A program made the position numbers and the translations under genes. Shown here in pieces: positions 27,298-37,180 of a stretch of 64,000 nucleotides of DNA. This DNA comes from CAYMZZ01 sp044463125 (lineage in GTDB: Bacteria > Bacteroidota > Bacteroidia > Chitinophagales > Chitinophagaceae), in assembly GCA_044463125.1 (NCBI GenBank), contig JBIQMS010000016.1:15756-79755 (forward strand), given 5' to 3'. Below the pieces are notes generated by a model. That model was not told where the DNA came from, did not search any database, and worked only from the letters and a program-made list of their open reading frames with translations. How positions within the stretch are numbered: the stretch's first letter is position 1; every line of letters starts with the position of its first letter.

Positions 27298-29328
27298 ATG
27301 CAAGGATTTTGCGTTCGAGTTTTACTGGCTGCCCTTCTTCTGGTTTTAGGATTTATGAACAATGTATGGTCGCAGGCCTGCACCGCACTGGGGCAAACAC
27401 CTTCCACAGCTTTCCCGGTTTGCGGTACCACCAATTTTGTTCAAAATACTGTGCCCCTTTGTATTTCCAACAATCTCTACGTGCCTGGATGTAATGACAA
27501 TGCTGCCTATGCCAACCGCAATCCTTTTTGGTATAAATTTCATTGCTTTCAATCTGGAACTCTAGGGTTTACCATTACGCCTAACAGTCCTACCAGCGAT
27601 TATGATTGGCAGCTCTATGACATTACCGGCCTTGACCCCAATCAGGTTTTCACCAACACCAGTATTGTCGTTACCGGCAACTGGGCTGGTACCTATGCCC
27701 CTACCGGAGCATCCGCTACTGGTGTTGACTATATTCAATGCTCATCATCTCCCAGTGAAGATAAGCCCACTTTTGCCAAAATGCCAAACCTTGTTGCCGG
27801 GCGCGACTATATTCTACTGGTAAGCCACTTTAACGATACCCAGGCAGGATATACCCTCAACTTTGGAGGTGGTACGGCAGTGATCACAGACCCCACACTA
27901 CCGGCACCCAAAGCCGTTAAGCCTGATTGCGACGGGCAGGTATTGACATTCACGCTCAATAAACCCATCCGTTGCAATTCCCTTTCGCCCGATGGATCGG
28001 AACTATCCTTATCGCCTGCCAATGCAAGCATCAGCAGCGTTAGCACCAACGGCTGCAACTCCGGTTTTGATTTCATTGAAATCACAGTTAGCCTATCTAA
28101 TCCATTACCCCCTGGTAATTACCAGCTAATAGTGAATGATGGCGCCGACGGCAACTCCCTGCTCGATGCCTGTTCCAATTCGATACCACCCGGAACCCCC
28201 ATCGCATTCGACTTTGTGGTAGCCCAGCCCATATTTGCCGATAGCATCGGTGCAGTTGGTTGTTCGCCTCAATCATTAAACATATATTTCCCCAAGAAAA
28301 TAGACTGCGCCTCCATCCAGGCCGATGGAAGTAATTTTGTAGTGAATGGCCCCGCTCCAGTGGCTGTAGCCAGCGTGCAAACCGCGTGTGCGGGTGGCGA
28401 AACTGGTGTGATTACGCTCAACCTTGCAGCTCCTATCAGTGTAGGCGGAACCTACACCGTAACCTTCCAGGCAGGCGTGGATGGCAGCACCATCCGGGAT
28501 GAATGTGGACTGAACCTTCCGGTACATTCCCGGCAATTTGTCGCCTTCGACACTGTTTCCGCTGAATTCAGCTACAGCATTTCACTCGATTGCCGATTCA
28601 ATACTGTTCAGTTTGCGCACAATGGCGCACATAACGTAAACAGTTGGGAATGGATTGTAAATGGAGTTGTTGTTAACAACACCGCACAATTTACAAGCAG
28701 TTTCCCCTCATCCAGTACCAACCAGGTTAGCCTGCAGGTTAGTAATGGAGTTTGCGCCGACGAATATGGAACCAGCCTTGTGATGGATAATGAAGTAATC
28801 GCCAGCTTTGAAATGCCGCCGGTGATTTGTCCCGAAGACCCGCTTGAAGTAGTGAATAGCAGCACGGGCCTGATTGATAGCTGGCAATGGAACTTTGATG
28901 TGGGAGGCAGCAGTACTGTTAAGGATCCGGCACCCGTGCAGTACCCCTCCATTAACAGGGAACGGGTTTACCAGATATCGCTCGTAACCACCAACAATAC
29001 CCTGGGATGTAGCGACAGTGTGCGGAAACAGCTCAGGGTGCTTAATAATTGTTATATCGCTGTACCCTCCGCCTTTACGCCAAATGGAGATGGGCTGAAC
29101 GATTTTCTCTATCCTAATAACGCCATCAAAGCCGATAACCTTGAATTTCGGGTATATAACCGTTGGGGACAATTGATGTTTTTGTCGCGCGACTGGACCC
29201 AGAAATGGGATGGCAAAGTGAAAGGTTTGCCGCAAAATACTGGCGTGTATGTCTGGTTTCTGTCGTACACCCATCGCGATACGGGACAGAAAGTTTTTCA
29301 AAAAGGCACCTCCACCCTTATCAGATAG
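27298..29328 (+). CDS. Secreted protein with gliding-motility-associated C-terminal domain (type IX cargo)
   Basis: 676 residues from ATG 27298 (MQGFCVRVLLAALLLVLGF), where the signal peptide starts; in-frame codons further upstream overlap dprA and are not used. After cleavage at VWSQA come disulfide-rich beta domains (pairs of Cys at regular spacing), Ig/SbsA-like repeats (LTFTLNKPIRCNSLSPDGSE; LNIYFPKKIDCASIQADGSN), a PKD-like domain (SWQWNFDVGG), and the terminal type IX sorting domain (AVPSAFTPNGDGLNDFL ... YNRWGQLMF ... WDGKVKGLPQNTGVYVW). It should be exported by the SprA machine. Its surface function is unknown. Confidence 0.9.
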   Translation: MQGFCVRVLLAALLLVLGFMNNVWSQACTALGQTPSTAFPVCGTTNFVQNTVPLCISNNLYVPGCNDNAAYANRNPFWYKFHCFQSGTLGFTITPNSPTSDYDWQLYDITGLDPNQVFTNTSIVVTGNWAGTYAPTGASATGVDYIQCSSSPSEDKPTFAKMPNLVAGRDYILLVSHFNDTQAGYTLNFGGGTAVITDPTLPAPKAVKPDCDGQVLTFTLNKPIRCNSLSPDGSELSLSPANASISSVSTNGCNSGFDFIEITVSLSNPLPPGNYQLIVNDGADGNSLLDACSNSIPPGTPIAFDFVVAQPIFADSIGAVGCSPQSLNIYFPKKIDCASIQADGSNFVVNGPAPVAVASVQTACAGGETGVITLNLAAPISVGGTYTVTFQAGVDGSTIRDECGLNLPVHSRQFVAFDTVSAEFSYSISLDCRFNTVQFAHNGAHNVNSWEWIVNGVVVNNTAQFTSSFPSSSTNQVSLQVSNGVCADEYGTSLVMDNEVIASFEMPPVICPEDPLEVVNSSTGLIDSWQWNFDVGGSSTVKDPAPVQYPSINRERVYQISLVTTNNTLGCSDSVRKQLRVLNNCYIAVPSAFTPNGDGLNDFLYPNNAIKADNLEFRVYNRWGQLMFLSRDWTQKWDGKVKGLPQNTGVYVWFLSYTHRDTGQKVFQKGTSTLIR

Positions 29329-29348
29329 GCGGGAGGTGGAGCTAAATT

Positions 29349-29381
29349 TTTGGTGCGAAGGCAGTCATTGCCCTATCTTTG
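29349..29381 (+). promoter_or_regulatory. guaB promoter (TTTG-N21-TATCTTTG), near-leaderless
   Basis: TTTG (29349-29352), 21 bases, then TATCTTTG (29374-29381), an almost perfect Bacteroidota promoter. The ATG at 29385 follows after CAC, so transcription starts at or beside the start codon. The in-frame TTG at 29379 lies inside the box and is rejected as a start. Confidence 0.7.
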
Positions 29382-29384
29382 CAC

Positions 29385-30911
29385 ATGGCAACAAGAATTT
29401 CCTCCGCCTCAGGCAGGCAAACCCCCTCAAAATCATCGGAATGGAATATCGCCGACAAGTTTTTCGGTGAAGGTTTGACTTTTGACGACGTGCTATTGCA
29501 ACCCGGATATAGCCAGGTGCTTCCCCGAGATGTTGACATCAGCGCGCGGCTTACACGCAATATAACCCTGAATGTGCCCCTGCTTTCGGCAGCAATGGAT
29601 ACGGTAACTGAAGCCAATCTGGCCATGGCGCTGGCACGCGAAGGAGGGCTGGGTATCCTGCACAAGAATATGTCGATAGAACAGCAGGCCGAGCATGTGC
29701 GCAAGGTGAAGCGTAGCGAAAGTGGTTTGATCCTTGACCCGATCACCCTGCTGGAAAATGCGAGCATTGGCGACGCCATGCGTCTGATGCGTGAAAACCG
29801 TATTGGTGGTATCCCCATCATTGATAAGGAAGGAAAGCTTTGTGGTATACTTACCAACCGTGACCTTCGTTTTGAAACCAATGGCAGGCGCAAAGTGAGT
29901 GAAGTGATGACCCGGGACAATCTCATAACGGCACCGGAAGGAACGGACCTGAAAAAAGCGGAAATCATTCTGCGCAAATACAAGATTGAAAAATTGCCGG
30001 TGGTGAATAAATCAGGTAAACTGATTGGCCTGATCACCTACCGCGATATTCTGCAGTTGCAAAGTTTTCCACATGCTGTTAAAGACAACTATGGCCGCCT
30101 GCTCGTTGGGGCCGGCGTGGGCATAACGCGCGATCTGCTTGACCGCGTGGCTGCGCTGCAGCAAAATGGCGTAGACCTGATCGCCCTCGACAGTGCGCAT
30201 GGGCACAGCAAAGGCGTGATACAGGCCCTGAAAGATGTAAGAAAAAATTTCAAAAATATTAATGTTATTGCCGGTAACGTGGGCACGGCTGAAGGTGCCC
30301 TTGCCCTGGCGGAAGCCGGCGCCGATGCCATAAAAGTGGGTATTGGACCGGGTTCCATTTGTACTACCCGGATAGTTGCCGGTGCCGGGGTACCACAGCT
30401 CACCGCTGTGATGCAGGCCTATTCGGTATTGCGCAAGAAAAATATTCCCATCATCGCCGATGGTGGTATCCGGTATACGGGCGATATGGTGAAGGCGCTG
30501 GCGGCAGGCGCCAGTTGTGTAATGATGGGAAGTGTGTTTGCCGGAACGGAAGAAAGCCCCGGTGAAACCATCATTTACGAAGGAAGAAAATTCAAGGAAT
30601 ACCGGGGCATGGGTTCATTGGGTGCCATGGCCACGGGAAGCAGCGATCGTTACTTCCAGGATGTAGAGGATGATGTAAAGAAATTTGTTCCGGAAGGCAT
30701 TGAAGGTCGTGTGGCATATAAGGGTACTTTGAAAGAAATTGTTTACCAATATGTGGGTGGCCTGCGTGCCGGTATGGGTTATTGCGGCGCGGCCAACCTG
30801 GATGAGCTCAAGAAAGCGAAATTTGTAAAGATCACGAATGCCGGCATGCGCGAAAGCCATGCGCATGATGTGGAGATCACCAAGGAAGCCCCCAACTATA
30901 GCAGAAGGTAA
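29385..30911 (+). CDS. guaB: IMP dehydrogenase
   Basis: Oxidises IMP to XMP with NAD, the first committed step to GTP. 508 residues from ATG 29385. The TIM barrel is interrupted by two CBS domains (about 115-235; ASIGDAMRLMRENRIGGIPII, MTRDNLITAPEGTDLKKAEII). Catalytic loop Cys lies in GIGPGSICTTRIVAGAG; the flap has EGIEGRVAYKGTL; the IMP-binding GGIRYTGDMVKALAAGA is intact. A short Ser/Arg-rich N-terminal stretch precedes the family start. Confidence 0.97.
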   Translation: MATRISSASGRQTPSKSSEWNIADKFFGEGLTFDDVLLQPGYSQVLPRDVDISARLTRNITLNVPLLSAAMDTVTEANLAMALAREGGLGILHKNMSIEQQAEHVRKVKRSESGLILDPITLLENASIGDAMRLMRENRIGGIPIIDKEGKLCGILTNRDLRFETNGRRKVSEVMTRDNLITAPEGTDLKKAEIILRKYKIEKLPVVNKSGKLIGLITYRDILQLQSFPHAVKDNYGRLLVGAGVGITRDLLDRVAALQQNGVDLIALDSAHGHSKGVIQALKDVRKNFKNINVIAGNVGTAEGALALAEAGADAIKVGIGPGSICTTRIVAGAGVPQLTAVMQAYSVLRKKNIPIIADGGIRYTGDMVKALAAGASCVMMGSVFAGTEESPGETIIYEGRKFKEYRGMGSLGAMATGSSDRYFQDVEDDVKKFVPEGIEGRVAYKGTLKEIVYQYVGGLRAGMGYCGAANLDELKKAKFVKITNAGMRESHAHDVEITKEAPNYSRR

Positions 30912-30935
30912 ACCCGAAAACGAAAACCAGCCATC

Positions 30936-32567
30936 TTGAATAAATTCCTGCCATTCCTTATAGCAGCCTGCGGCTCCCTGTTGTTGTGGGCAGCATGGCC
31001 CGTATCCTCGTTAACCGTGCTCATTTTTGTAGCATGGATGCCTATGCTATGGCTGGAATCAAGAGCCCTCAATTGGAAAAAATTCCTGGGCTATACCTAC
31101 CTGCACATGTTTGGCTGGAATATCCTCACCACCTGGTGGATCTGGAATGCCAGCCTGCCCGGCGCGCTGGGCGCATTTTTCGTGAACAGCCTTGTGATGT
31201 GTGTGCCCTGGTTGCTTTTTCATATTACAAGAAAGAACCTTGGTTACCGGATTGCTTACCCGGCACTGGTACTATTTTGGCTGGCATTCGAATTTCTGCA
31301 TCACAACTGGGAACTCACCTGGCCCTGGCTTACACTCGGTAATGTTTTCGCCCTTCATCCGGAATGGGTACAATGGTATCAATACAGTGGGGCTTCCGGC
31401 GGTACGGCCTGGGTGTTGATCGCGAATATTCTTGCCTTCTCCCTTTTTCAACGATATCGGGAAGGACAACGGGACGCAGGCTATCGAATGCTGGCAGGGG
31501 CATTGATTCTTGTATGGATCATCCCTATTCTGCTAAGCCGCCTTATTGCATCCGGTGAAAGGAAGATTGCTGAACAGGCGCTGGGAGATGCTGACCGTAA
31601 TGTGGTGGTGGTGCAGCCCAATATTGACCCCTATGTAGAAAAATTCACCGGCTCAGTTGAAGAGCAGCTCCATAAACTGATCACTTTGTCGGAAAGCCAG
31701 ATTAACACCGCTACAAGATTGGTGATTTGGCCCGAAACGGCCATACCCGTTGTGGTGCGCGAAGACCAGCTCAAAGAAGATTTCCGTTATCGACCCGTGT
31801 GGTCTTTCCTGAAAAGGCATCCCAACATCAGCCTGCTTACCGGCATTGAGAGTTATAAAGAATATGGTACGAATCGCGCAAATGCCAGCGCCACCGCCCG
31901 GTTCGACGAAGCCAGCGGTATTTATTACGACTTCTTTAATACAGCGGCATTACTGGAAGCCGATAGCAGCTATCAGCTTTATCATAAAGCCAAGCTGGTG
32001 CCGGGTGTGGAAACGCTACCTTCCTTCCTGTGGTTTATGCGGAGCTGGTTTGAGGAATTTGGCGGAACCAGCGGCACCCTGGGACGTGATTCCGAAAGAA
32101 AAGTATTTGTACCCTGGGATGAATATTATAAATCGGCCCCGGTCATTTGTTACGAAAGCATATTTGGTGATTATATCACGGAATATATCCGAAAGGGCGC
32201 CAACTTGTTGACCATTGTTACCAACGACGGATGGTGGGAGAATACACCTGGCTATCTCCAGCATATGAACTACGCCCGCCTGCGCGCCGTGGAAACCCGT
32301 AAATGGGTAGCACGCAGCGCCAATACGGGAATCAGTTGCTTTATTGATCCGTTGGGTAATGTAATCAATCCCCAACCCTGGGACCAGGCCAGCGCTATCC
32401 GCTTCAATGTGCCGGTGGATAACCGGATGACTTTCTTTGTGAGATATGGTGATCTATTGTCGCGTATAGCAACATTTCTCGCACTTGCCCTGCTTGCCTG
32501 GATCTTCATGTTGTCCCTGATCCGGTACCGGCGCAAAAGAAAAAAGATTCCTGCCGCGATGTTCTGA
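30936..32567 (+). CDS. lnt: Apolipoprotein N-acyltransferase
   Basis: Adds the third acyl chain to outer-membrane lipoproteins. 543 residues from a TTG at 30936; no ATG lies nearby in frame and the first transmembrane helix begins at once (FLPFLIAACGSLLLWAAWP), so TTG is taken as the start. About six N-terminal membrane helices are followed by a nitrilase-fold domain with the Glu-Lys-Cys triad visible as VIWPETAIP, HKAKLVPG and VICYESIFG, and a final helix before a basic tail. The substrates in this window include the SusD-like and DUF1735 lipoproteins. Confidence 0.94.
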   Translation: MNKFLPFLIAACGSLLLWAAWPVSSLTVLIFVAWMPMLWLESRALNWKKFLGYTYLHMFGWNILTTWWIWNASLPGALGAFFVNSLVMCVPWLLFHITRKNLGYRIAYPALVLFWLAFEFLHHNWELTWPWLTLGNVFALHPEWVQWYQYSGASGGTAWVLIANILAFSLFQRYREGQRDAGYRMLAGALILVWIIPILLSRLIASGERKIAEQALGDADRNVVVVQPNIDPYVEKFTGSVEEQLHKLITLSESQINTATRLVIWPETAIPVVVREDQLKEDFRYRPVWSFLKRHPNISLLTGIESYKEYGTNRANASATARFDEASGIYYDFFNTAALLEADSSYQLYHKAKLVPGVETLPSFLWFMRSWFEEFGGTSGTLGRDSERKVFVPWDEYYKSAPVICYESIFGDYITEYIRKGANLLTIVTNDGWWENTPGYLQHMNYARLRAVETRKWVARSANTGISCFIDPLGNVINPQPWDQASAIRFNVPVDNRMTFFVRYGDLLSRIATFLALALLAWIFMLSLIRYRRKRKKIPAAMF

Positions 32568-32590
32568 TCAGCACATAAAAAAACAAGCCC

Positions 32591-33382
32591 ATGCGTTCCG
32601 TATTTCACTACCAGCAAACACCCATCCATTATAGCCTGGAAGGAAAGGGCCCTTCGGTGCTGCTTTTGCACGGCTTTGGTGAAACGGCTGCTGTTTGGGA
32701 TGAAACGGTAGCAGCGCTAAAAAATGAATACCAGATACTGGTCCCAGATATTCCGGGTTCTGGTGATACAGAAATGATCGGCGACATGAGTATGGAGGGG
32801 CTGGCAGAAGTTTTGCGCGCTTTAACGAAAAAACTTGGCTGGACGGATTTCACGCTGATCGGCCACAGTATGGGTGGCTATATCAGCCTGGCTTATGGGG
32901 AAAAATATAGTGATACGCTTCGGGGACTGGGCCTTTTTCATTCCACCGCTTTTGCGGATTCAGAAGAAAAAGTGGCGAACCGGAAAAAAGGGATTGATTT
33001 TATACAGACGCATGGCCCCCTCGCATTTCTGAAAAATACCATCCCGAATCTTTTTGCCCCGCAAACCCGGGAAAAAAATCCGGAGATTCCGGCCCGATTA
33101 ATTACCCTGGCGGACAACTTTTCAGGGGAAGCGCTCGTTTCCTATTACGAATCCATGATCAGGCGACCCGACCGCAGCGTTTTGCTGTCAAAACTGTCTA
33201 TACCTGTGTTGATTGTGATGGGCGAACATGACCAGGCGGTGCCCCTGGCCGATGCCCTGCGGCTATGCAAGCTGCCCAAAAAAGCGTATATTCATACTTT
33301 GACAAAAAGCGGTCATATGGGAATGTGGGAAGAGCCCGAACACAGCCATCAATTGCTACGTGAATTCCTGAAGGACTGCTGA
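32591..33382 (+). CDS. Alpha/beta-fold hydrolase
   Basis: 263 residues. The nucleophile elbow is GHSMGG in FTLIGHSMGGYISLAYGEKY, the acid is in VMGEHDQAVPL and the His in KSGHMGMWEEPE, so the triad is complete. The oxyanion region LLHGFGETAAVWDE is typical of the MhpC/BioH-like group of esterases. No signal peptide; cytosolic. It begins 23 bases after lnt and may be co-transcribed with it. The substrate cannot be told. Confidence 0.9.
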   Translation: MRSVFHYQQTPIHYSLEGKGPSVLLLHGFGETAAVWDETVAALKNEYQILVPDIPGSGDTEMIGDMSMEGLAEVLRALTKKLGWTDFTLIGHSMGGYISLAYGEKYSDTLRGLGLFHSTAFADSEEKVANRKKGIDFIQTHGPLAFLKNTIPNLFAPQTREKNPEIPARLITLADNFSGEALVSYYESMIRRPDRSVLLSKLSIPVLIVMGEHDQAVPLADALRLCKLPKKAYIHTLTKSGHMGMWEEPEHSHQLLREFLKDC

Positions 33383-33403
33383 GTCATGATATCCGATGCA
33401 CTC

Positions 33404-36025
33404 ATGAAGCGTATACTATTTAGCTTACTTGCTAACCTCGTATTTTTTTTATCGGCCCGCGCGGACCATATAACCGGGGGAGAAATGTATTACCGCCTCG
33501 ATAGCGTTCGCGGTTCAGACTATTACTATACCATTACACTCAAGCTTTTCAGGGATTGTAACTCCACAGGTGCACAGCTTGATCCGTCGGCGGCCATTGC
33601 TATTTTTGACAGAGGCAACAATAGTATGGTTCGCAACCTGATTGTTCCACGAACCTCTATTGACGAGCTTGAACTCACTTATCCAGGGCCTTGTATTAGC
33701 AATCCTCCCATAGTTTGTTACGAAGTGGGATATTATACCACCAATGTTACAATACCCGCATCAGCAGCTGGCTATATTTTAGCCTATCAGCGCTGTTGCC
33801 GGATTAGTGGCATTAACAATCTGGTAGGCTCCAGTGATGTTGGCGCAACCTACTCAGCCATTATACCAGGAACGAACCGCGGCTCCACAGCACCTGCCAA
33901 TAGCAGTGCACGCTTTGTAGGTGTGGATACGGTAATAGTTTGCGGTGGATACCCTTTTACCTATAGTTTTCGCGCGGTGGATCCCGATGGTGATCAGCTT
34001 CGCTATTCCTTTTGTTCTGCTTATGCGGGTGGTGGCTCTTCAGGGCAGGGTGGCGCACCCAACTCGCCAGTACCAAATCCCGCAGCACCACCTCCATATT
34101 TCAATGTTAACTACAGTTTCCCATACAATGGCGGTGCCCCATTAGGACCTAACGTATCCATTAATCCGACCACGGGATTGATAAGTGGAACTTCGCCTGA
34201 ACAAGGCATTTATGTAGTAACCGTATGTGTTGATGAGATTCGGAATGGCGTGGTGATAGCCACGCAACGAAAAGACCTTCAGATAAAGGCTGGCGGCTGT
34301 GATATTGCCAAGCCGGTGTTGGACCCGGAGTACCGCAGTTGCGATGGATTCACTTTCAGTTTCACCCATCCCAACAACCCACTCATTAACACTTATTATT
34401 GGGAGTTTGGCGATCTGGCATCGGGCCCCAATAATTCTTCCACCCTGCAAAACCCCACCCACACTTTTACCGCTGCTGGCGTGTATACCATCAAGTTGGT
34501 AGCCAACCGTGGACAGGAATGTTCGGATTCCACTACCGCCATCATCCGCGTATTTCCCGGATTTTTCCCCGACTTCAATAGCAGCGGGGTTTGTATCACC
34601 AATCCCACCCAGTTTTTTGACGATACGCGAGCGAACCATGGGACTGTAGATAGCTGGCAATGGGATTTTGGCGAGCCTGGCAATGCCGATGTATCAACAG
34701 ACCAGAACCCCACTTATCAATTCACCACCCCGGGTGTTAAGAATGTGCGATTAATTGTGGGCAGTAGTGTGGGGTGTCTCGACACTATCATCCGGACCAT
34801 CGAAATAATTGATAAGCCACCCATCACGCTGGCCTTTAAAGACACCCTTATCTGCCGTCCGGATGCCGTGCAATTGCAGGCCAGTGGAATGGGTGTGTTC
34901 AGTTGGGCTCCGAATACTAATATTGTAAACGGCAACACCGGCACCCCAACGGTGAACCCAACCAGCACTACAACTTATGTGGTAACCCTCAATGAACAGG
35001 GCTGTATCAACGAAGACTCGGTACAGGTAAGGGTGGTCAATTTTGTGACCCTGAATGCCATGAACGACACCACCATTTGCCTCACGGACTCCGTTCAGTT
35101 GAACATCAATACTGACGGACTTCAGTTTAGCTGGACGCCAACCTCCACGCTAAATGACCCAACCCTGGAGGATCCGGTGGCTACCCCAACAGGTACCAGT
35201 ACTTACCAGGTGGAGGCCCGGATTGGCAGTTGCGCAGCTACAGCCGACATAAATATCACAACCATTCCGTATCCTCAGGCTAATGCCGGCATTGACACTG
35301 TGATCTGTTACAACACTTCGGCCGAATTGAATGGCTCGCATGATGGCAGTAGCTTTGTATGGTCTCCCACTGCCAGCCTGATTAATCCTAATACACTCAA
35401 TCCAACCGCCTATCCGGCCCGAACACAGGAATATGTACTGGCCAGTTTCGATACACGGGGATGCCCAAAACCAGGTTTTGATACGGTATTGGTAACAGTA
35501 TTGCCAGAAATAGTACCCTTTGCCGGCAACGACACCCTCGTAGTTGTGGGACAACCTGTTCAATTCAATGCTACTGGCGGCACTTCCTATGAGTGGCTAC
35601 CCCCCACGGGACTGGATGATGCCAACATACCCGACCCCATTGGCACTTATGGCCCCGAAACAGATTCTATCACTTATACCGTACGCGTATATAATGAAGT
35701 GGGCTGTTATGATTCCGCCTTTATTAAAGTAACGGTTTTCAAAACGGTGCCGAGCGTATTTGTTCCTACGGCCTTCAGCCCCAATGGCGATGGGTTGAAT
35801 GATGAGCTCCGACCGATTGCCGTCGGTATTCAACGGATCAACTATTTCCGGATCTATAATCGCTGGGGACAGATGGTTTTCAGCACCACCACCAACGGTA
35901 AAGGATGGGACGGCCGCATTTCGGGCACGCCGCAGGGAAGCAATGTGTTTGTGTGGATGCTAAGTGCGGTGGATTATTTGGGAAATGTTATTACGGATAA
36001 AGGAACAGTGACGTTGGTGAGGTAA
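33404..36025 (+). CDS. Large secreted PKD-domain protein with gliding-motility C-terminal domain (type IX cargo)
   Basis: 873 residues from ATG 33404 (MKRILFSLLANLVFFLSARA); the ATG at 33386 would add six residues before the signal peptide. The N-terminal part (HITGGEMYYRLDSV ... GYILAYQRCCRISGINNL) is a Cys-rich beta region common in Bacteroidota adhesin-like proteins. Two PKD domains follow (YYWEFGDLASGPNNSS, DSWQWDFGEPGNADVS), then three repeats of about 85 residues with DTTICLTDSVQLN-type openings and SWTPTSTLNDP-type middles. The terminal sorting domain is VPTAFSPNGDGLNDELRP ... YNRWGQMVF ... WDGRISGTPQGSNVFVW. Its stop TAA overlaps the first heptad of the following repeat. Confidence 0.9.
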   Translation: MKRILFSLLANLVFFLSARADHITGGEMYYRLDSVRGSDYYYTITLKLFRDCNSTGAQLDPSAAIAIFDRGNNSMVRNLIVPRTSIDELELTYPGPCISNPPIVCYEVGYYTTNVTIPASAAGYILAYQRCCRISGINNLVGSSDVGATYSAIIPGTNRGSTAPANSSARFVGVDTVIVCGGYPFTYSFRAVDPDGDQLRYSFCSAYAGGGSSGQGGAPNSPVPNPAAPPPYFNVNYSFPYNGGAPLGPNVSINPTTGLISGTSPEQGIYVVTVCVDEIRNGVVIATQRKDLQIKAGGCDIAKPVLDPEYRSCDGFTFSFTHPNNPLINTYYWEFGDLASGPNNSSTLQNPTHTFTAAGVYTIKLVANRGQECSDSTTAIIRVFPGFFPDFNSSGVCITNPTQFFDDTRANHGTVDSWQWDFGEPGNADVSTDQNPTYQFTTPGVKNVRLIVGSSVGCLDTIIRTIEIIDKPPITLAFKDTLICRPDAVQLQASGMGVFSWAPNTNIVNGNTGTPTVNPTSTTTYVVTLNEQGCINEDSVQVRVVNFVTLNAMNDTTICLTDSVQLNINTDGLQFSWTPTSTLNDPTLEDPVATPTGTSTYQVEARIGSCAATADINITTIPYPQANAGIDTVICYNTSAELNGSHDGSSFVWSPTASLINPNTLNPTAYPARTQEYVLASFDTRGCPKPGFDTVLVTVLPEIVPFAGNDTLVVVGQPVQFNATGGTSYEWLPPTGLDDANIPDPIGTYGPETDSITYTVRVYNEVGCYDSAFIKVTVFKTVPSVFVPTAFSPNGDGLNDELRPIAVGIQRINYFRIYNRWGQMVFSTTTNGKGWDGRISGTPQGSNVFVWMLSAVDYLGNVITDKGTVTLVR

Positions 36026-36237
36026 CGTTTTACGTTATACGTTATACGTTATACGTAATACGTTTTTTGGGGTTTAAAGTTTAAGGTTGAGTAATTGTAT
36101 TTATACTTAAATTCAATAAAACTGCACTCTAACCTTCAAATCCCTAAACCTTAAACCCTCAACTTTAAACCTTAAACCCTCAACCTTAAACTTTAAACCC
36201 CAAAAAACGTATTACGTAAAACGTATAACGTACTACA
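36022..36237. repeat. Nested heptad inverted repeat, arms about 58 bp with few mismatches
   Basis: The left arm (about 36022-36091) starts at the stop codon of the preceding gene: TAACGTT, TTACGTT and ATACGTT words in exact 7-base register, then TTTTTTGGGG, then GTTTAAA/GTTTAAG words. The right arm (36179-36236) is its inverse; the inner 39 bases pair perfectly and the outer part has only a few mismatches. The loop holds extra CCTTAAA/CCCTCAA words. It ends five bases before the ATG of the SDR gene, which has no other visible leader. Confidence 0.9.
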
Positions 36238-36241
36238 TCTT

Positions 36242-37006
36242 ATGCCCCCAATCGCCCTCATCACTGGTGCCAGTTCCGGATTTGGAAAAGCCTGCGCTAT
36301 TAAGTTTGCCAGTCATGGATATGACCTTATTTTGAATGCTCGCAGAACCGACCGCTTGCTGGAACTGAGCAATGAACTGGAGCGCAAGTACAATGTGGCT
36401 GTATATCCACTCGCTTTTGATGTGCGCCAGCAGGACCTGGTGTATGAAAGTATTGGCAAGCTCCCCGACCCCTGGAACCGGATTGATGTGCTGGTTAATA
36501 ATGCCGGGCTGGCAGTGGGCAGAGATTATTTTGAAGAAGCCGATGTGGATGACTGGAACCGGATGATTGATACAAACGTAAAGGGTTTTTTGTATGTAGC
36601 CCAGGCCGTGGCAAAATGGATGGTGAAATGGCAGAAGGGACATATTATCAACATGGGAAGTGTGGCGGGTAAACTGGTATATGAAAAGGGTAATACCTAT
36701 TGCGCTACCAAGTTTGCAGTCGATGCGCTGAACCAGGCCATGCGGATTGATTTGTTGCGGCATCGAATCAAAGTAACCGGCATTCATCCCGGTGCGGCGG
36801 AAACGGAATTTTCGTTGGTTCGCTTCAAGGGCGATGAAAATACAGCCGCCTCGGTTTACCAGGGGCTGCAGGCGCTAACAGCCGAGGACGTGGCCGATGT
36901 AGTGTACTATTGCACCACCCTTCCCGCCCATGTATGCATCAACGACCTGGTGCTTACCTGTGCCCAGCAGGCCGATGGCATTTACATGCATAGGGATCCT
37001 CAATAA
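36242..37006 (+). CDS. Short-chain dehydrogenase/reductase (YdfG-like)
   Basis: 254 residues, classical SDR. NADP-type motif TGASSGFGKACAIKFA at the N-terminus with an Arg-rich turn after beta-2 (LNARRTDRL), NNAGLAVG, the catalytic Ser in INMGSVAG and Tyr-x3-Lys in NTYCATKFAVDAL. The opening and the RVxxIxPG-like ITGIHPGAAETEFS-type segment resemble YdfG 3-hydroxy acid/serine dehydrogenases. The substrate is inferred only from resemblance. Confidence 0.92.
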   Translation: MPPIALITGASSGFGKACAIKFASHGYDLILNARRTDRLLELSNELERKYNVAVYPLAFDVRQQDLVYESIGKLPDPWNRIDVLVNNAGLAVGRDYFEEADVDDWNRMIDTNVKGFLYVAQAVAKWMVKWQKGHIINMGSVAGKLVYEKGNTYCATKFAVDALNQAMRIDLLRHRIKVTGIHPGAAETEFSLVRFKGDENTAASVYQGLQALTAEDVADVVYYCTTLPAHVCINDLVLTCAQQADGIYMHRDPQ

Positions 37007-37145
37007 ATAATAAAAAAATCTTATCTTTTCAGTCGGCCAGCTCCCTTTATCGGTTTGGCTCGGAGTTTGCGTATTTTTTCGAGGCAAATACCCGTGAAGC
37101 ATCCAATATCTGTAGCAAAAATCTCAGTTTTACGGTTGTGCCGTA

Positions 37146-37153
37146 TATCTTTA
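37146..37153 (+). promoter_or_regulatory. TATCTTTA -7 box before the 37181 gene
   Basis: TATCTTTA (TAnnTTTR) lies 27 bases before the ATG at 37181, predicting a leader of about 20 bases. An ATG overlapping the box's last base starts a seven-codon reading frame, but it would lie upstream of the transcription start. Confidence 0.5.
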
Positions 37154-37180
37154 TGAACAAATCCGAACCCACGTAAAACC

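Noticed and set aside
37153..37176. Seven-codon ATG frame just upstream of the 37181 gene, as a leader peptide
   Set aside because: Its ATG overlaps the last base of the -7 box, so it should lie upstream of the transcription start and not be in the mRNA.
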